From Gigaspora rosea (lineage: Eukaryota > Glomeromycota > Glomeromycetes > Diversisporales > Gigasporaceae), in the NCBI GenBank assembly GCA_003550325.1, contig QKWP01000490.1, forward strand, positions 176,369 through 240,368: a stretch of DNA of 64,000 nt. The letters run 5' to 3'. Below the pieces are notes generated by a model that had not been told where the DNA came from, made no database searches, and was given only the letters and a program-made list of their open reading frames with translations. A program made the translations under genes and the position numbers. Positions 29,885 through 42,217 of the stretch are shown piece by piece. The first letter of the stretch is position 1. Each line of letters starts with the position of its first letter.

Positions 29885-30641
29885 CATGTGACTATAGCCA
29901 AAAAACTTCAAGTTGTTTAAGTTAGGATTAGAGTTTCTATAAAGCTTGATATTAGCAAAATATATAGTAAAATTATTTAAGAAATTTTTTTGTTAGAGTA
30001 TAAAAAGTGATTTCTTATACAAATTTTAAAGAAATAAGTGATTTTTAAAAAAGCAAACATTTTGTTTTGATCTTCTGCTTATATTACATTACATCAAGGT
30101 GAACTTGCTATTGGTTTGTACTATACAAAATTACATAATAGTGAAATTTTGATAGTAATACTAGGTAGTTGTATTATTATTGATATATCGCATATTTATC
30201 CAATAGTCAATCCCAAATTAGTTTGAAAATTAAAACAAATAATAATTATATAATATTAAACATAAGAAATATTAAAGATTTTGTATTATAGATTATGTTT
30301 TTTTAAACAAGTTTTCTTATTACATAAAAGCTGATTTACTTAGTTAAATTTAGACTTTCATATATATATAAATTTTTTAAAAAATTTTTTGGATATAAAT
30401 ACTAATAGTTGTCATATATAGAAATCTAAATAAATCAACAAAAAACACTTACTATAAAATTTTTATATAAATTAGTAAACTTTTTTTTCATTTTATAACT
30501 GAGTCCTTGCTCTTTTTCATTTATTTAGTTTAATATTTTTATATGCAGAAGAGAATAATATGTTACAACTAAACAGAAGAAAAAAACTCAAACTTCATGA
30601 TGGCCTTTTGCTACCAATCAATCTTTATTCGAGATTTAAAG

Positions 30642-31064
30642 TTAGCTGAACAAAGTTATTTTGTAATAATCTATCAGACTTGCAAAATAAAAATTGTTAA
30701 CATCAATAATCTTGTCTCGTCTAAAACGGCCCAGGTCCCAGTATGTTAAATGAAAGCAGTCATATAAACCGGACTGCTTAAAAACAGAACTTTTAGAATC
30801 TTTTTCCAGTGGTTTTTTTATAAGTCTCACATGTCCTTCTATATTACTTGTGTCCAAGCCACTCATGATGATTGTATCCAATATAGTAGATGCCTTCCTT
30901 TTTTGGAAGCAGTAAACACTACAGATCTTTTGGAGGAGATACGCCCAAACACCACTTATTAAAAATTCTTCACGAACTAACAATACCAAAAAGAGTTCAC
31001 ATGTAGCCATAGTAAAGATAGTGGTTCTTCCCGTATAGTACAAAATCCAACAAAAAGCCACCAA
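30642..31064 (-). other. Isolated 140-codon open frame of unknown nature
   Basis: Complete frame starting at the ATG at 31064. It encodes a hydrophobic N-terminal part (ELFLVLLVREEFLISGVW), then a mixed region with STILDTIIMSGLDTSNIEG and YWDLGRFRRDK. Local composition is less A+T extreme than the flanks. No family recognised, no introns or neighbours to support it. It may be a remnant of a transposon or host gene, or chance. Confidence 0.2.
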
Positions 31065-31390
31065 GTACTTCTCAGCTATAGTGAGTGATAAACTTTAAGC
31101 TTGTCGGCAGGTAGTCTATGAACTTTACTTCTAAACGACGAGTGCCGGTTTTATAGTAAGTGACAAACTCTAAAGCTATTAGCAGATACTCAGTTAACTG
31201 TATCCCTAAATAACAGCTATCATGTTGCATGTTTTGTTAGTTTTTCTACTATTTTTTTGTAAAACTTTATTTCTAAAATGTTAGCATATTTGTTGATACA
31301 AGTGATCAGCAGATAAAGTTACAAAAGTTCTTGTAAATTAGTAAACTTTTTATTAATATATTTTTTATTTTATGTTTTGGGTATTATTTT

Positions 31391-32580
31391 ATAGAGACAT
31401 GTCACTGTGGTGACCCTATGATCAGCCAACCAAATTCGATCACATGCATCACATGCTTGTATCAAGCACATGATGCATATGATTGAATTTGATTGGTTGA
31501 TTACATACACTTAAAGAAATTTATTAATATAATTTATTAAAAAAAAAAAGGTATAAAACCGGATCTAATATATAAAAATAAACCTGTTTATAATTTATTT
31601 AATTTTTTTTTTAAGTTATTTTTATTAATTAATTTTTTTTTTAGATCTAGGAAAACGACAAGAAAATGGAACAAAAAGGTAAGAATAAACTGCAAAAAAA
31701 CAAGAACAAGAACAAACAAACGGACAAAGATTCGACCAAAAACAAAAAAAGAAAACGACAAGAAAACGGGACTAAAACATTGGACAAAAACAAGAAAAAA
31801 CGGCAAAAAAACAGACAAAAATAAGAACAAGAATGGACTAAAGATTCAACCAAAAACAAAGAAAGAATCCACTAGGAAACCCCAATAAAAATAGTGAACC
31901 TACCCACTGAAAAACAACGAAGTTACCAAAAGAACCCACAGAAAACTGACGAAGAAGTTACCAAAGAAACCCACAAAAAAACAATGAAGAACCCTAAACA
32001 AACCCACTGAAAACAGCTAGGAAAACAACCAAAAATGACGAAAACCTACCAAAAATGACGAAGAACCTTCTTTTGAAAAGAACCTATTGAAACTCCACAA
32101 AAAAACAATGAACCTATTAAATTAACTACCGAATAACAACTAGAAGACCCACCAAAAAAACAACCTACTGAATCACCGATCTAAACATAACTTCATGCTC
32201 CTACTGTAACTCCAATGATGACCCCAACAACAACTTCAACGACAACTTCAAAGAAACCAAGATAAAATAACCTACTAAAACGCAGCTTCACGCTTTTACT
32301 CCAATGATCACTGAAATCCACCGCGACTTCACAGCCCAAATCCACTGCGACTTCACAGCCCAAATCTACTGCGACTTCACGCTCCTACTATGGTTTCAAT
32401 GATAACTTCAACGACGACTCCAGCAACGGCTCCAATGATGGCTCCAGCGATACTAAAAAAAAAATTAAACATTAATAAAAATAAAAAAAATAATAAAACA
32501 AAAATACAAAATTTATATGATCAGCAATCTGTAAAATGATTGGCTGATTATATAGGGTTGCCATGGCGACATGTTACTAT
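31391..32580. mobile_element. TIR element with strand-asymmetric interior, about 1.2 kb
   Basis: Imperfect terminal repeats: ATAGAGACATGTC ... TGGTGACCCTATGATCAGCC at the left and the complement of ATAGTAACATGTCGCCATGG at the right. The interior 31640-32460 is almost devoid of T and G on the plus strand (AACAAGAACAAG, then CCACTGAAAAACAACGAAG, then CTCCAATGATGACTCC-type repeats). The reading frames on the minus strand (Phe/Leu/Val-rich) are artefacts of this composition. The element at 60126-61245 has similar ends and the same internal repeats on the opposite strand. Confidence 0.65.
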
Positions 32581-32631
32581 TGACATTTTGCCTTATATTT
32601 GTATCAAATTTGGTTTTTTGTTTAGATAGTA

Positions 32632-32835
32632 CAGTTGACTCTCTCTAATCCAAACCTCTTTAAACTGAACACTATTAAACTCTCTCTAAACTAAACAAAA
32701 TCTTTTAAAACATTTGTAAATTTTATTATAAAGTTTGGATAAGCTATATATAACTTTTTGAAAACTGAACCTTTTCAAATTTTTATATAGTAAAAAAAAG
32801 CAGTCCCGACAGTTCTGATTAGAGAGAGTTGACTA
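32632..32835. mobile_element. pogo-like MITE, complete
   Basis: Ends CAGTTGACTCTCTCTAATCC and its near complement at 32814-32835. Same internal order as the copy at 28270-28474 (ACTGAACACTATTAAACTC, TTTGTAAATTTTATTATAAA, AAAAAGCAGT). It is flanked by TA-like bases. Confidence 0.8.
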
Positions 32836-33110
32836 TAGTTTATATTCACACATTTTATTTTCTGTTTTATATTTTTTCTCTTTATTTGTTGTAGTTTTTT
32901 TAGTAGATTTTTCTACTAAAGAAGTTAGAAAAAAAAAGTTTAAAAAAAAGACAATCTTTAATATAGTAAGCATTTGCTAGCTAGTAATAGGAGAAAACAA
33001 ATTTTCAGTAAGTTAAAAATTTAAATTGAAACAAAAATTTGCTAAACAGATTATATCTGAATGTTAGTCAGGTGAGCTTTTTGTTAAAGTAAAATGTAAT
33101 ATATATATGA

Positions 33111-33352
33111 GGGCGTCAATAGAAACCAGGCAAATTGTTTCTAAGTAAATTTTTTTAAAACTTTAGAATAAATTATCTTAGCAACTATTAAACCAATCTT
33201 GATAAAAAATTTTTTATTTTAATTCTATGTAGTTATAGAATTAAAATAAAAAAAATTTATCAAGATTGGTTTAATAGTTGTTAAGATATTTTAATTTAAA
33301 GTTTAAAAAAAAATTACTAAAAATGATTTGCCTGGTTTCTATTGACGCCCCC
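33111..33352. mobile_element. MITE, 'GTCAATAGAAA' family
   Basis: Near-perfect palindrome with ends GGGCGTCAATAGAAACCAG and CTGGTTTCTATTGACGCCC. The interior arms pair through AACTATTAAACCAATCTTGA. Same family as 14619-14862 and 55152-55323. Confidence 0.82.
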
Positions 33353-33451
33353 ATATATACAAGTTTTATATAATAAAGTTTACAAACACAGAAGGCATAG
33401 TTGCTAAATTAAAAAAATAAACAATATATTATAAATCTGAATCTGGTTATA

Positions 33452-34245
33452 TAAGGTAGCCTGCCCTATTTCCACAAACTACCCTATTTTCACAAACAGT
33501 AAAGAACAGTAAATATCTTTTAATTCACTAGCTTTATTTGGGGTAATTTTATTATTTTAATAATTACCTTAGTTAAACATTTTAAACAAGCCCATAACTG
33601 CTAAAATTTGATTACAGAATCTTAAGATTATTTAAAGGCTTGTTTCCAATTTAGTTATTTTAGTACATAAACTAATTAATAAAATTGCTAATAACTTTTG
33701 ATCTACTTATCCGTTTTGAGTGATTTAACCACCAAAATGTTCGTCTCAATAAGACGATTCTAACAAGCTCAAAATTATTAAAATCCAATCACAGGATCCT
33801 GAGAGCGTTCAACTTATGTATGATTTTAATAGTGATTTTAATAGTGTTTTATAGTTTTAAAATAATAATATTATTATTATAAAAAAGTTGAACTATCTTA
33901 GGATCCTGTGATTAGATTTTGGTAATTTTAGGCTCATTGGAATCGTCTTATTGAGGTGAATATTTTGGTAGTTAAATCATTCAAAATGGGCCAATGGATC
34001 AAAATCTGTTTTACTATTTGTGGAAATAGGTCATATCTTTAAATTTTTACAAAATTTATAGGATATTTTTTTTATTAACTAAAAAAAAATAATACATATA
34101 CAGTTGGTTTAATTTTTATATATTTAAATAATAAATTAGTTATATATTATATATACATAATTTTATAAAAAGATATTTATTTTTTAAAAAGTTTTGTATG
34201 TAGCAAAAAAAAGTTTGTGGAAATAGGGCAGGCTACCTTATATAT
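33452..34245. mobile_element. TIR element, about 790 bp, with family-B palindrome inside
   Basis: Terminal repeats ATAAGGTAGCCTGCCCTATT (33452) and its complement (ending about 34243) continue for about 28 bp into the TTTCCACAAAC block. Inside, 33692-34015 is a family-B palindrome that carries the shared motif in both arms and the GGATCCTGTGATT block. No ORF. Confidence 0.75.
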
Positions 34246-35130
34246 AATTTTTATAGAATTATTATATTTATCGCTATGGCGATGTATCACTACCTGATCA
34301 ACCAATAAGAATTCAGGATCAGGTATAATGTAAGATTGAAGCAATTATGATTTTTTTTCAAAAATAAGCCATAATGCTAAATTTTGCCTATGAAACCATC
34401 TCTTATGCTCTAACAAAAAAAATTCTTTACAAAATTTTGGATTAAAAATTCTTTTCTAAAACACACTACCCTGATCCTAACCAACTCTTACCCTAAACTA
34501 ACTTTTATCCTAACCCTAAACTAACGAATTTATTTATTGTTTTAATTTCATATTACACCAGATCTTATAGGGTGCGATGTATCGTCTATGCGAAAAAATC
34601 AAATTTTCATTTTTATATAATTTAAAAATATTTGAAGATATTTTTACTTATATCTTCTTATCTACTAGTTTGATTTTAATAATTTTTTATTAGTAGAAGT
34701 ATAAAACCCTGTTCTATACTTTATTAAAGCCAAAAATAATATTTATTTAGTATAAAAAAAACTTTTTATAAAAGTTTTCATCAGATTTGATAATATATTA
34801 TTTGCTTATTTGTTTATTTTAATTTCAAATATAGTAATAATATAGCTATAGTACTAATTTTATCCAGATTGATAATTAAGTAAAACTTGAAGTTTTTGTA
34901 CTATACTGTAAGTTTATTAGTTGAATCACTGAATTATTCAACCTTTATATTATACTTTACATACAGAAGTTACAAGTAATTAACTACCACTATGTTGATC
35001 AAATCTTGTTTGTTGTACAAAAAAAAAGCAAAAAGCTAAAATAACGATTTAGAGAAGTGTAAAGTTTAGATTGTATATTCTGTTTTTACATGTGTTATAT
35101 AGAATTTTGTTAAACAAAAAGTTAGAACAT
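34246..35130. other. AT-rich repeat debris
   Basis: 34258-34600 contains the GTTAGAG / ACACCAGATC dispersed family in reverse orientation and a CCCTAA-like tract (34465-34525). 34600-35130 is AT-rich with nothing recognisable. Confidence 0.4.
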
Positions 35131-36270
35131 AGGGGGTATCCATATATAATGTTGTACAAGAGAGGGTCAGACTAGACCCCAGACATCTCTCATATAGATC
35201 ATAACTGGATTTTGGCGAATTTTGGCCCAATTTGCTAAAAATAAAAAATATATTTGCTTAAATAACTTTTGATCTAGTAATCAGAATTGAACAGACTTTT
35301 TTTGTTAGCTGCACCTCACTGAGAGCTTCATTTTAAAAAAAAGTTTGTTCAAATTGGTCCACTAGATGCCAAAATAATTGGCAAAAACTGTTTTTTGCTT
35401 CTTAAATTTCAGGGGTTTTTGCTAAAAAAAAAACAACTATGCCCTCTATACTAGATGTCCGAGGTCCTGGTCAGACAAAAAATAACATTTTTCCCAATAA
35501 GTAGAAGGGTCAAAAAAATATAACATAATTTTTTTAGAAAAAAATTGTTTAAAAACTGATCCAGTAGTCCAAATTTAGTGATTTTAGTACCATTCGATTT
35601 GTCTTGGTAAGAGGAGTCGAATAGTACCAATTTTATTTCATTTGAATCACTGGATTAAAAGTTATTTGCCAAATACTATTGGTCATATCTTTTCTTATAA
35701 AATTAATATAACTAATAGTTTTTTGTGAATATTTTTTGACTAAATAGTATAATTTTGGTAATATTGGATTCATCTTACTAAAATAAATCGAATGGTATCT
35801 AAATTATCTAAATTGGATCACTGTCACAAGATATTCAAGTTTTTGTAAAATTTTATAATAAATATACTATGTGTCCGAAATTAAGTACATTTTTTGGCTA
35901 AAAAATTATACAAAAAATTGTAAAGTAGCTTATTTTTTGAAATATTGAGTTTTTTAAAAAAATTGAAAAATGTACTAATAAAATGTTGTCCAAATAATAC
36001 CAAATTTTTTTTATAAATGTATTTTAATGCCCTAAACAACTTTACTTAATCGACTTTGAAGATTACTTAGTAAAATTTAAACTTTTATATGCAGCAACAG
36101 CTAATGAATTTTTTAAGATTTTTAAAAAAAATCAGTAAGTAGCTTATTTTAGGTAGTAGCTTATTCTTGAATATATACAGTATGGATTTTGAAAATTTTT
36201 TTTATATAGTCAAGGAATGGGATCAAGTGCTACTATATAGGGGTATATAATGTTATTTATAGATGTCCTT
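35131..36270. mobile_element. Palindromic element, 'GGATGCCCCC' family, degenerate copy
   Basis: Imperfect ends AGGGGGTATCCATATATAAT and ATGTTATTTATAGATGTCCT pair with each other and with the ends of 58226-58754. 35560-35660 holds a hairpin with ACCATTCGATTTGTC / GAGTCGAATAGTACC plus a variant of the shared motif. 35868-36185 belongs to another family seen inverted at 41320-41640 (ends near AAATAAGCTACC). Confidence 0.5.
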
Positions 36271-37036
36271 ATATAAATAACAGATATTAATTTCATTTTT
36301 TTGTTCTTGTTATAAGAGTTTTTAGAATACCGGTATAATAAGATCTTGAATAATCTATGTAAGCTTATATTTGAGTATCATAGTAAATTTTTTTTGGTTA
36401 GCACTTTATATTGGTATATATGTTGTGCCTCTAATTAAAATTGTGTTGGAAGGTTTAGGCCGCAGATAAGTATTTAGGTTTACTTAGATATATGTCTGAG
36501 TTTTTATTCTTAGCATTAGATTTAAAAAAATGAAATTTCTTTTTGTATTGTAAAAAGTTTCTATTAAATTTAATAAAGATAAAAGCAAGGTCTCATCTTA
36601 ACATTTAAAAAAAAAAAAAAAATAAAAAAAAAAATTGTGTTGGATTAAATCTGACACACATTAGATAACTATTAATTGACCAGCATTAAATGTGACAGAT
36701 TAAAATAAAATCAGATTAAAATGAAATTTTTCTATTTTTTAAGCAAAATTTTAAAATTTTTTAGAGAACATTTTTGGGTTTTTTTTAGCATTAGGGTTAG
36801 GGTTTAGAGTTAGAGTTATTAATAAATGAGTATATGTGGGTTTTATAAGCTTTAAAGGTGAGCAAAAGAGGTCACTGGTTTCATTTTAATCTGATTTTAT
36901 TTTAATCTGCTACATTAAATGATTAGCAACAACTAGCCTAAACTAACTTTTAACTTTATCATAATTTTATTCTAATCCTAATCTAATTTAAACTGGTATT
37001 AATTTGATGCAAGAATCGATCTGAGGTACAATATAT
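36271..37036. other. Repeat debris, no gene seen
   Basis: 36400-37030 shares ATGTTGTGCCTC, GACCAGCATTAAATG, an AGGGTTAGGGTTTAG tract and CTAGCCTAAACTAAC with 54440-54570, so it is another dispersed non-coding family. Confidence 0.4.
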
Positions 37037-37343
37037 AGGACCTTTGCAGTAGAAAGGGCCGATATTGGTTTATATATGATTTTGAGAAAATCACGTTTGT
37101 TTTGTTTAGACTGATCTGAATTAATCAAAATTTTTGTGATTTAATTAGTCCATTATATCGAATAATCCCATAATGTACGAAACTCCCCAAGTAATTTTTT
37201 TTTAAATATCTCAATTTTTTATCATGCAAATCAATTTCCACTTATAATTGAAAAATGTAGCGCGTGTCAAAATATATCCAAATATAACAAAAACCTGATT
37301 TTCATTTTTGGGCAGTATCGGCTCTTTCTATTGCAAAGGCCCT
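37037..37343. mobile_element. MITE, 'AGTAGAAAGGGCCGATA' family, about 307 bp
   Basis: Ends AGGACCTTTGCAGTAGAAAG and TCTTTCTATTGCAAAGGCCCT are inverted repeats extending through GGGCCGATA. The second copy, inverted, is at 39272-39572. Confidence 0.78.
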
Positions 37344-37675
37344 ATATATAATATATAAGCTATATTTTAAATATTAAATAACACTTTTACTCAATTTTAA
37401 CTTTTTTTGAAATATAATATTCTTTAAAAAAAAAACAGAGTTACATTCTCTAAAAAAAAAAGAAAACAGAAATATGTTTTTTAAAAAAACTAAGTTATAT
37501 TTTTTTTAAAAAAAAAAAATTATGTTCTTTAAAAAAAAACAGAGTTAGGGAGCTTTCAGAAATCAGCTGATTTTTGTTTACTATGAGCCTACCCCACCCA
37601 CCCACACCTGATACCCAATTAGCCAATCAGACTTTACGATTATTAAAATTAAATATAATATTTAATAGTAAATAA

Positions 37676-38570
37676 CTTTTGATCTACTAAACCAAATTTG
37701 ATGATTCAACTACCAAAATGATCCTCTCAACGAGAGGATTCTAGCGAGACCAAAATTGTTAAAATCCAATTACAGCATCCTGTAATCATAATAGATTTGT
37801 GTTACTATAAAAGTTCTATAATTTTTAAATAATTATAACCCATTTATAGTAACATAAATTTATTTCGATCTTAGGATTCTGTGATTGGATTTTAACGATT
37901 TTGAGCTTGTTAGAATCCTCTCATTGAGAGGATCATTTTGGTAGTAAAATCATCGAAATTGGCCCAGTAGATCAGAAGTTATTAACAATTAAATTTAATA
38001 TTTAATTGTTAATAATTTCTGATCTACTGGGCCGATTTCAATGATTTTACTACCAAAATGATCCTCTCAATGAGAGGATTCTAAAAAGCCCAAAATTGTT
38101 AAAATCCAATCACAGGATCCTAAGATCGAAATAAATCTGTATTACTATAAATGGTAGTAGGCTAAAGCCAGGTACATCACGAAATTACTCGATATATAAC
38201 CCAAATCAGTCCGAACAAAACAAAGCGAGATGGCAAAAACAAAAACACGAAATATATAAAAAATGGCTATCCAAACTGTCTTGTTTGACTAAGTAAAAGT
38301 GTCGGAAATGCAATTTTACTATATAAAAACTACCTCCTAACCTAACTCTAACCCAACCCTAACCCTAACACTAATTAAAAATCAGACCTATATATGGGTT
38401 ATAATTATTTAATAAATTATAGAACTTTTATAGTAATACAAATCTATTCTGATCACAGGATCCTGTGATTGGATTTTAACAATTTTGGGCTTGCTAGAAT
38501 CCTCTCATTGAGAGGATCATTTTGGTAGTTAAATCATCAAATTTGGTACAGTAGATCAAAAGTAAAGATT
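37676..38570. mobile_element. Family-B foldback cluster (four arms) with nested MITE
   Basis: Arms at 37676-37800, 37860-37985, 38000-38130 and 38450-38565 alternate in orientation. Each carries TGATCTACTGG/ACCAAAATGATCCTCTCA or its complement. The middle pair forms an almost perfect palindrome centred near 38000. A partial TTAAAGCCAG-family MITE lies between arms at 38164-38400. Confidence 0.7.
38164..38400 (+). mobile_element. MITE, 'TTAAAGCCAG' family, truncated copy
   Basis: Starts near GGCTAAAGCCAGGTACATCA and includes CGAACAAAACAAAG and a CTAACCCAACCCTAACCCTA tract. The right terminal repeat is not seen. Confidence 0.5.
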
Positions 38571-39271
38571 GTAACCGTTTAACTGTTTAAAAATTGCTCT
38601 ATAGTTCCGGGCAGAATTATGTTGGTTGTGGGCCAGAATTATTTTAATGCCGGCCAAATTAAATGGTTAAACGATTAAACGATTTTTAATACCTAGTTAA
38701 TGTTATAAATTTTAACCACCCTTTATTTTTATAGAAGTTTTTTATATAAAAAATTATTCTTTAAAGATTAGGGTTAGGGTATAGGTATAGGTATATTAAG
38801 TTAGAGGATGGATTAATTATTTATATGCAAAATTAGATGCCAAAAACTTTTATTTAATAGCCCAAAGCTAGTTTTTGTAATAAAATTCTGCGATATTGAT
38901 AATTTTTTGATTTTTTTCTAAATTTTTTTAAGATTTTCTTTATTTTGTTACACAAGATTCTGCAACCTAATTGGTAAATTATAGGGTGTTACATTACCAG
39001 GAGGGCAAGTTAGCAATACTTTAATCTAATATATATTATAAATATATATTCTATAAAATATAAAAAAAAACTCCTCATTTTATACTATTTTATTGTTTTT
39101 GTTTTTTTTTTTAATATTTGCATTTTTTCAATTTTTGAATTTATTATCTGCTGGGTTAGAAAGGCACTAGAAATCAGCTGATTTTTTAAGGGGGAGGGGG
39201 TCTATGGCCTAGTCAGGTTATTATATATTCTTTATTCTAATTGGCTAATTCAACATATTATTTATATAATA
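38571..39271. other. Repeat debris, no gene seen
   Basis: 38580-38700 repeats text also near 29070-29160 (AACCGTTTAAAAATTGCT). 38768-39000 is the ACACAAGATTC dispersed family. 39165-39250 has AGAAATCAGCTGATTTTTT with a G-rich run, also at 37560, 39890-40020 and 50690. Confidence 0.4.
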
Positions 39272-39572
39272 TGGGCCGTTGCAATAGAAAGGGCCGATAC
39301 TGCCCAAAAATGAAAATCAGGTTTTTGTTATATTTGGATAAATTTTGACACATGCTACATTTTTCAGTTATAAATAGAAATTGATTTGCATAATAAAAAT
39401 TGAGATATTTAAAAAAAATTTTCTTGGGAGTTTCGTACATCACGGGATTACTCGATATAATGGACTAATCAAATCACGAAAATTTTGATTAACCCAGTCC
39501 GAACAAAACAAACGTGATTTTCTCAAAATCATATATAAACCAGTATCGGCCCTTTCTACTGCAACAGCTCCA
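39272..39572. mobile_element. MITE, 'AGTAGAAAGGGCCGATA' family, inverted copy
   Basis: Ends GGGCCGTTGCAATAGAAAG and CTTTCTACTGCAACAGCTCC. The interior matches the reverse complement of 37037-37343 (ATTTGCATAATAAAAATTGA, ATCACGGGATTACTCGATAT). Confidence 0.78.
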
Positions 39573-39604
39573 TATATATTTAAAAATATTATATAAAAAT
39601 TTTA

Positions 39605-40545
39605 TTAGTTAATAACTTTTAATCCACTGGTCCAATTTGGATGATTTAACTACCAAAATGATTCTTTCAAAGAAAGGATTCTAACAAGCCCAAAATCACA
39701 AGAATATATTCACAGGATCATAAGATCGATATAAATTTGTACATTATTACTATATACTTATATAGTATTTATTTAATACAAGTTACTCTCGTTATAGTGA
39801 AGTTCTCGGGCTATAAAATTTCTTTACTACAGTATATTGAGAGATTCACTATATCGAGAGCCTTTTATTATAGTAAGGGCAGTGTCATTAATCACCTGAT
39901 TATTTTTTATCAGAGGCCTACCCCCCTCCCTCTTCCTTAATATATAAATAGTCAGGTTCTTATATATAATTTTAACTTTTTTTACCCCCTCCCTCCCTAA
40001 AAAATCACCTGATTTTTGTTACTCCCCTAATAATAATTCTGTTCTAAAAAAATTTTTACTATAGCCAATCTTTACTATATCGAGAGTTCACTATAACGAA
40101 AATAACTTGTAAATACTATATATAGGGGTCACTTAAAGCCAGGACTATCACGAAATCTTCCGTTTTGCACAACCAATCAAAATCGAAAGTTTTTGTTTAC
40201 ACGAATCATCCCGACGAAGCAAAAAAAGTAAAAATGCGAAAAATACAAGAAACGAGTGTCTAAACCTTTCTTGGCCCATTAAGAAAAAATGTCAGGGGGT
40301 CGATTTTACATATAGAGCCTTCTAATTTTAGCTTCTATAGGCTCTAAACTGACTCTAACCTTAACGTTAATTTAAATTCATGATGGACCCGGCTTTAAAC
40401 ATCCCCTATATATAGTAATAATGCACAAATCTATATCGATTTTATGATCTTATGATTAGGTTTTTGTGTTTTGGGCTTGTTAGAATCCTCTCTTTGAGAG
40501 AATCATTTTGGTAGTTAAATCATCCAAATCGGACCAGTAGGACCC
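39605..40545. mobile_element. Family-B foldback with nested insertions
   Basis: Left arm 39605-39775 (AATAACTTTTAATCCACTGG ... ATCATAAGATCGATATAAAT) pairs with right arm 40407-40545. Between them lie a duplex with ACTATATCGAGAG (39785-39870 with 40060-40110), a C-rich segment 39915-40015 and the MITE 40125-40406. Confidence 0.65.
40125..40406. mobile_element. MITE, 'TTAAAGCCAG' family, complete copy
   Basis: Ends GGGGTCACTTAAAGCCAGGA and CCCGGCTTTAAACATCCCC are inverted repeats; both flanks read TATATA. The interior AATACAAGAAACGAGTGTC is shared with 2434-2718. Confidence 0.75.
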
Positions 40546-40734
40546 CGAAATATATATAAATAGGTTAGATATGAGTTTGTTTATTTTTGAGGGTTTTATG
40601 CAGATCTTTTCTATTTATAGTAATTTTTTGCTTATTTTTGAAGTTTTTTTGCGGATCTTTTCTTTTTTAGTAACCCTATAATTAACCTGGCCTATCTATG
40701 TAATATTTCGGGATCCTGGACCAGCAGATTAAAA

Positions 40735-40925
40735 ATTATTTATTATATTTTATATAATATTTAATAGTAAATAACTTTTGATTTACTGGTCCAATTTAAA
40801 TGATTTAACTACCAAAATGATCCTCTCAAAGAGAGGGTTCTAACAAGCCCAAAGCTACAAAAATCTAATTACAGAATCATAAAATCGGTATAGATTTGTG
40901 TATTATTACTATATAGTATTTATTT
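40735..40925 (+). mobile_element. Single family-B arm
   Basis: Starts AGTAAATAACTTTTGATTT and runs through the shared motif, ATGATCCTCTCAAAGAGAGG, CAAGCCCAAA and ATCATAAAATCGGTATAG. The complementary arm is found inverted at 50400-50580, not adjacent. Confidence 0.6.
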
Positions 40926-42203
40926 AATAAATATTGCAGATTATAATTTAAAATGAAATCTATATTTTATACTTAACCTGCTAGCCTTCTAAAACCTATT
41001 AATACTTGTTTATTATAATTTTTTTAAAACTAACCCTAACCCTAAACCTCTAACCCTAAAAAATGCTCCCCAAAAAAATTTAGTTTTCGAAATTTTATAC
41101 TATCATTTCATTTTAATCTGGATTTCATTATGATCTGTCACAATAAATACTAGAAAATTACTACAAATCACCACTAGTGATCATCATCGGCAATCTACAA
41201 TGCATAAAACAAAATAAACAAAACAAACATTTTGTATTAAATAAAAATTAATTCTCTTTAATATTAGGGTAAGGGTAAAGGTTAGAAATTAGAATAGAGC
41301 TTTGTACTGTAGGTTTTCGAAAATAAGCTATCTCCAAAAGAAGCTACCCCAGAATTTTCAGAAAAATTTTTAAAGAAATCGTTAACAGTTGCTACATATA
41401 AACCTTTTTTTACTATGTAAACTTCAAAGGGTCAATTAAGTAAACTTGTTCAGCGCAACGAAATACATTTATAATAAAAATTTTATAACATTTGAACAAC
41501 TTTTTATTAGTACGTTTTTCAATTTTTTAAAAAATTTAACAATCTGAAAATGTTACCCCACAATTTTTTGTGTAACTTTTTGGCCAAAAAGGGTAGCTTA
41601 TTTTCAGACAAATACCGTATATAATAAAATTTAGTGAGGAATTTTTTTTTTGTATAAAAAAAAGTAGTTTCATAAACAAAATTTAGGTTAGAAAGGACCT
41701 CGGACATCTCTAATATATGTCATATTTTTTTTTAGCAAATTAATTCAAATTTGATCTAAGATCCAAATTTAAATTTTAGCAAATTGAAGTTAATTTTAAA
41801 AAGGGTCATAATTGAATATTTTGGCGAATTACTAAGATTTCACACATGTTATATTTTATTTTTAGCAATTTATCCGCATTTTGCAAGAATTATTATAACA
41901 AGTTAAGTCATACTATAATGATCGATCCAGATATAACAAGTTATTAATGGCTATACGGAACAAAATTATAATCAATTATAATTGAAAATAAGTAAAAGTA
42001 GTTGTAGCATGTAATCAGGCTTTAGTATCAATAGCAACTTGCATATGTATTATGATAATTGATCGTGATTGTATATCGATAAACAAATAATTATGTAATA
42101 CAATTGCGCAGAGTTATCATTAAGCAAATTAGTTAGTAATTAATATAATAATTGTAGTAATTATTATGTAATTAGTATCTTCTCTGAAATTTTCAAGAAA
42201 TAT
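40926..42203. other. AT-rich repeat debris, no gene seen
   Basis: 41030-41085 holds AACCCTAACCCTAAACC-like tracts. 41320-41640 is an inverted copy of 35868-36185. An open frame there (41519-41707, minus) is an accident of that repeat. 41720-42200 has no feature. Confidence 0.4.
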
Positions 42204-42217
42204 AAAATTAAATATAT

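Noticed and set aside
31588-31859. Two overlapping minus-strand frames, Phe/Leu/Val-rich, membrane-like
   Set aside because: They are produced by the A/C-only composition of the plus strand (AAC, AAG and AAA triplets) in a repeat element.
36780-36830. Interstitial telomere marking a chromosome end or fusion
   Set aside because: The tracts are short, degenerate and sit at fixed positions inside dispersed repeats.
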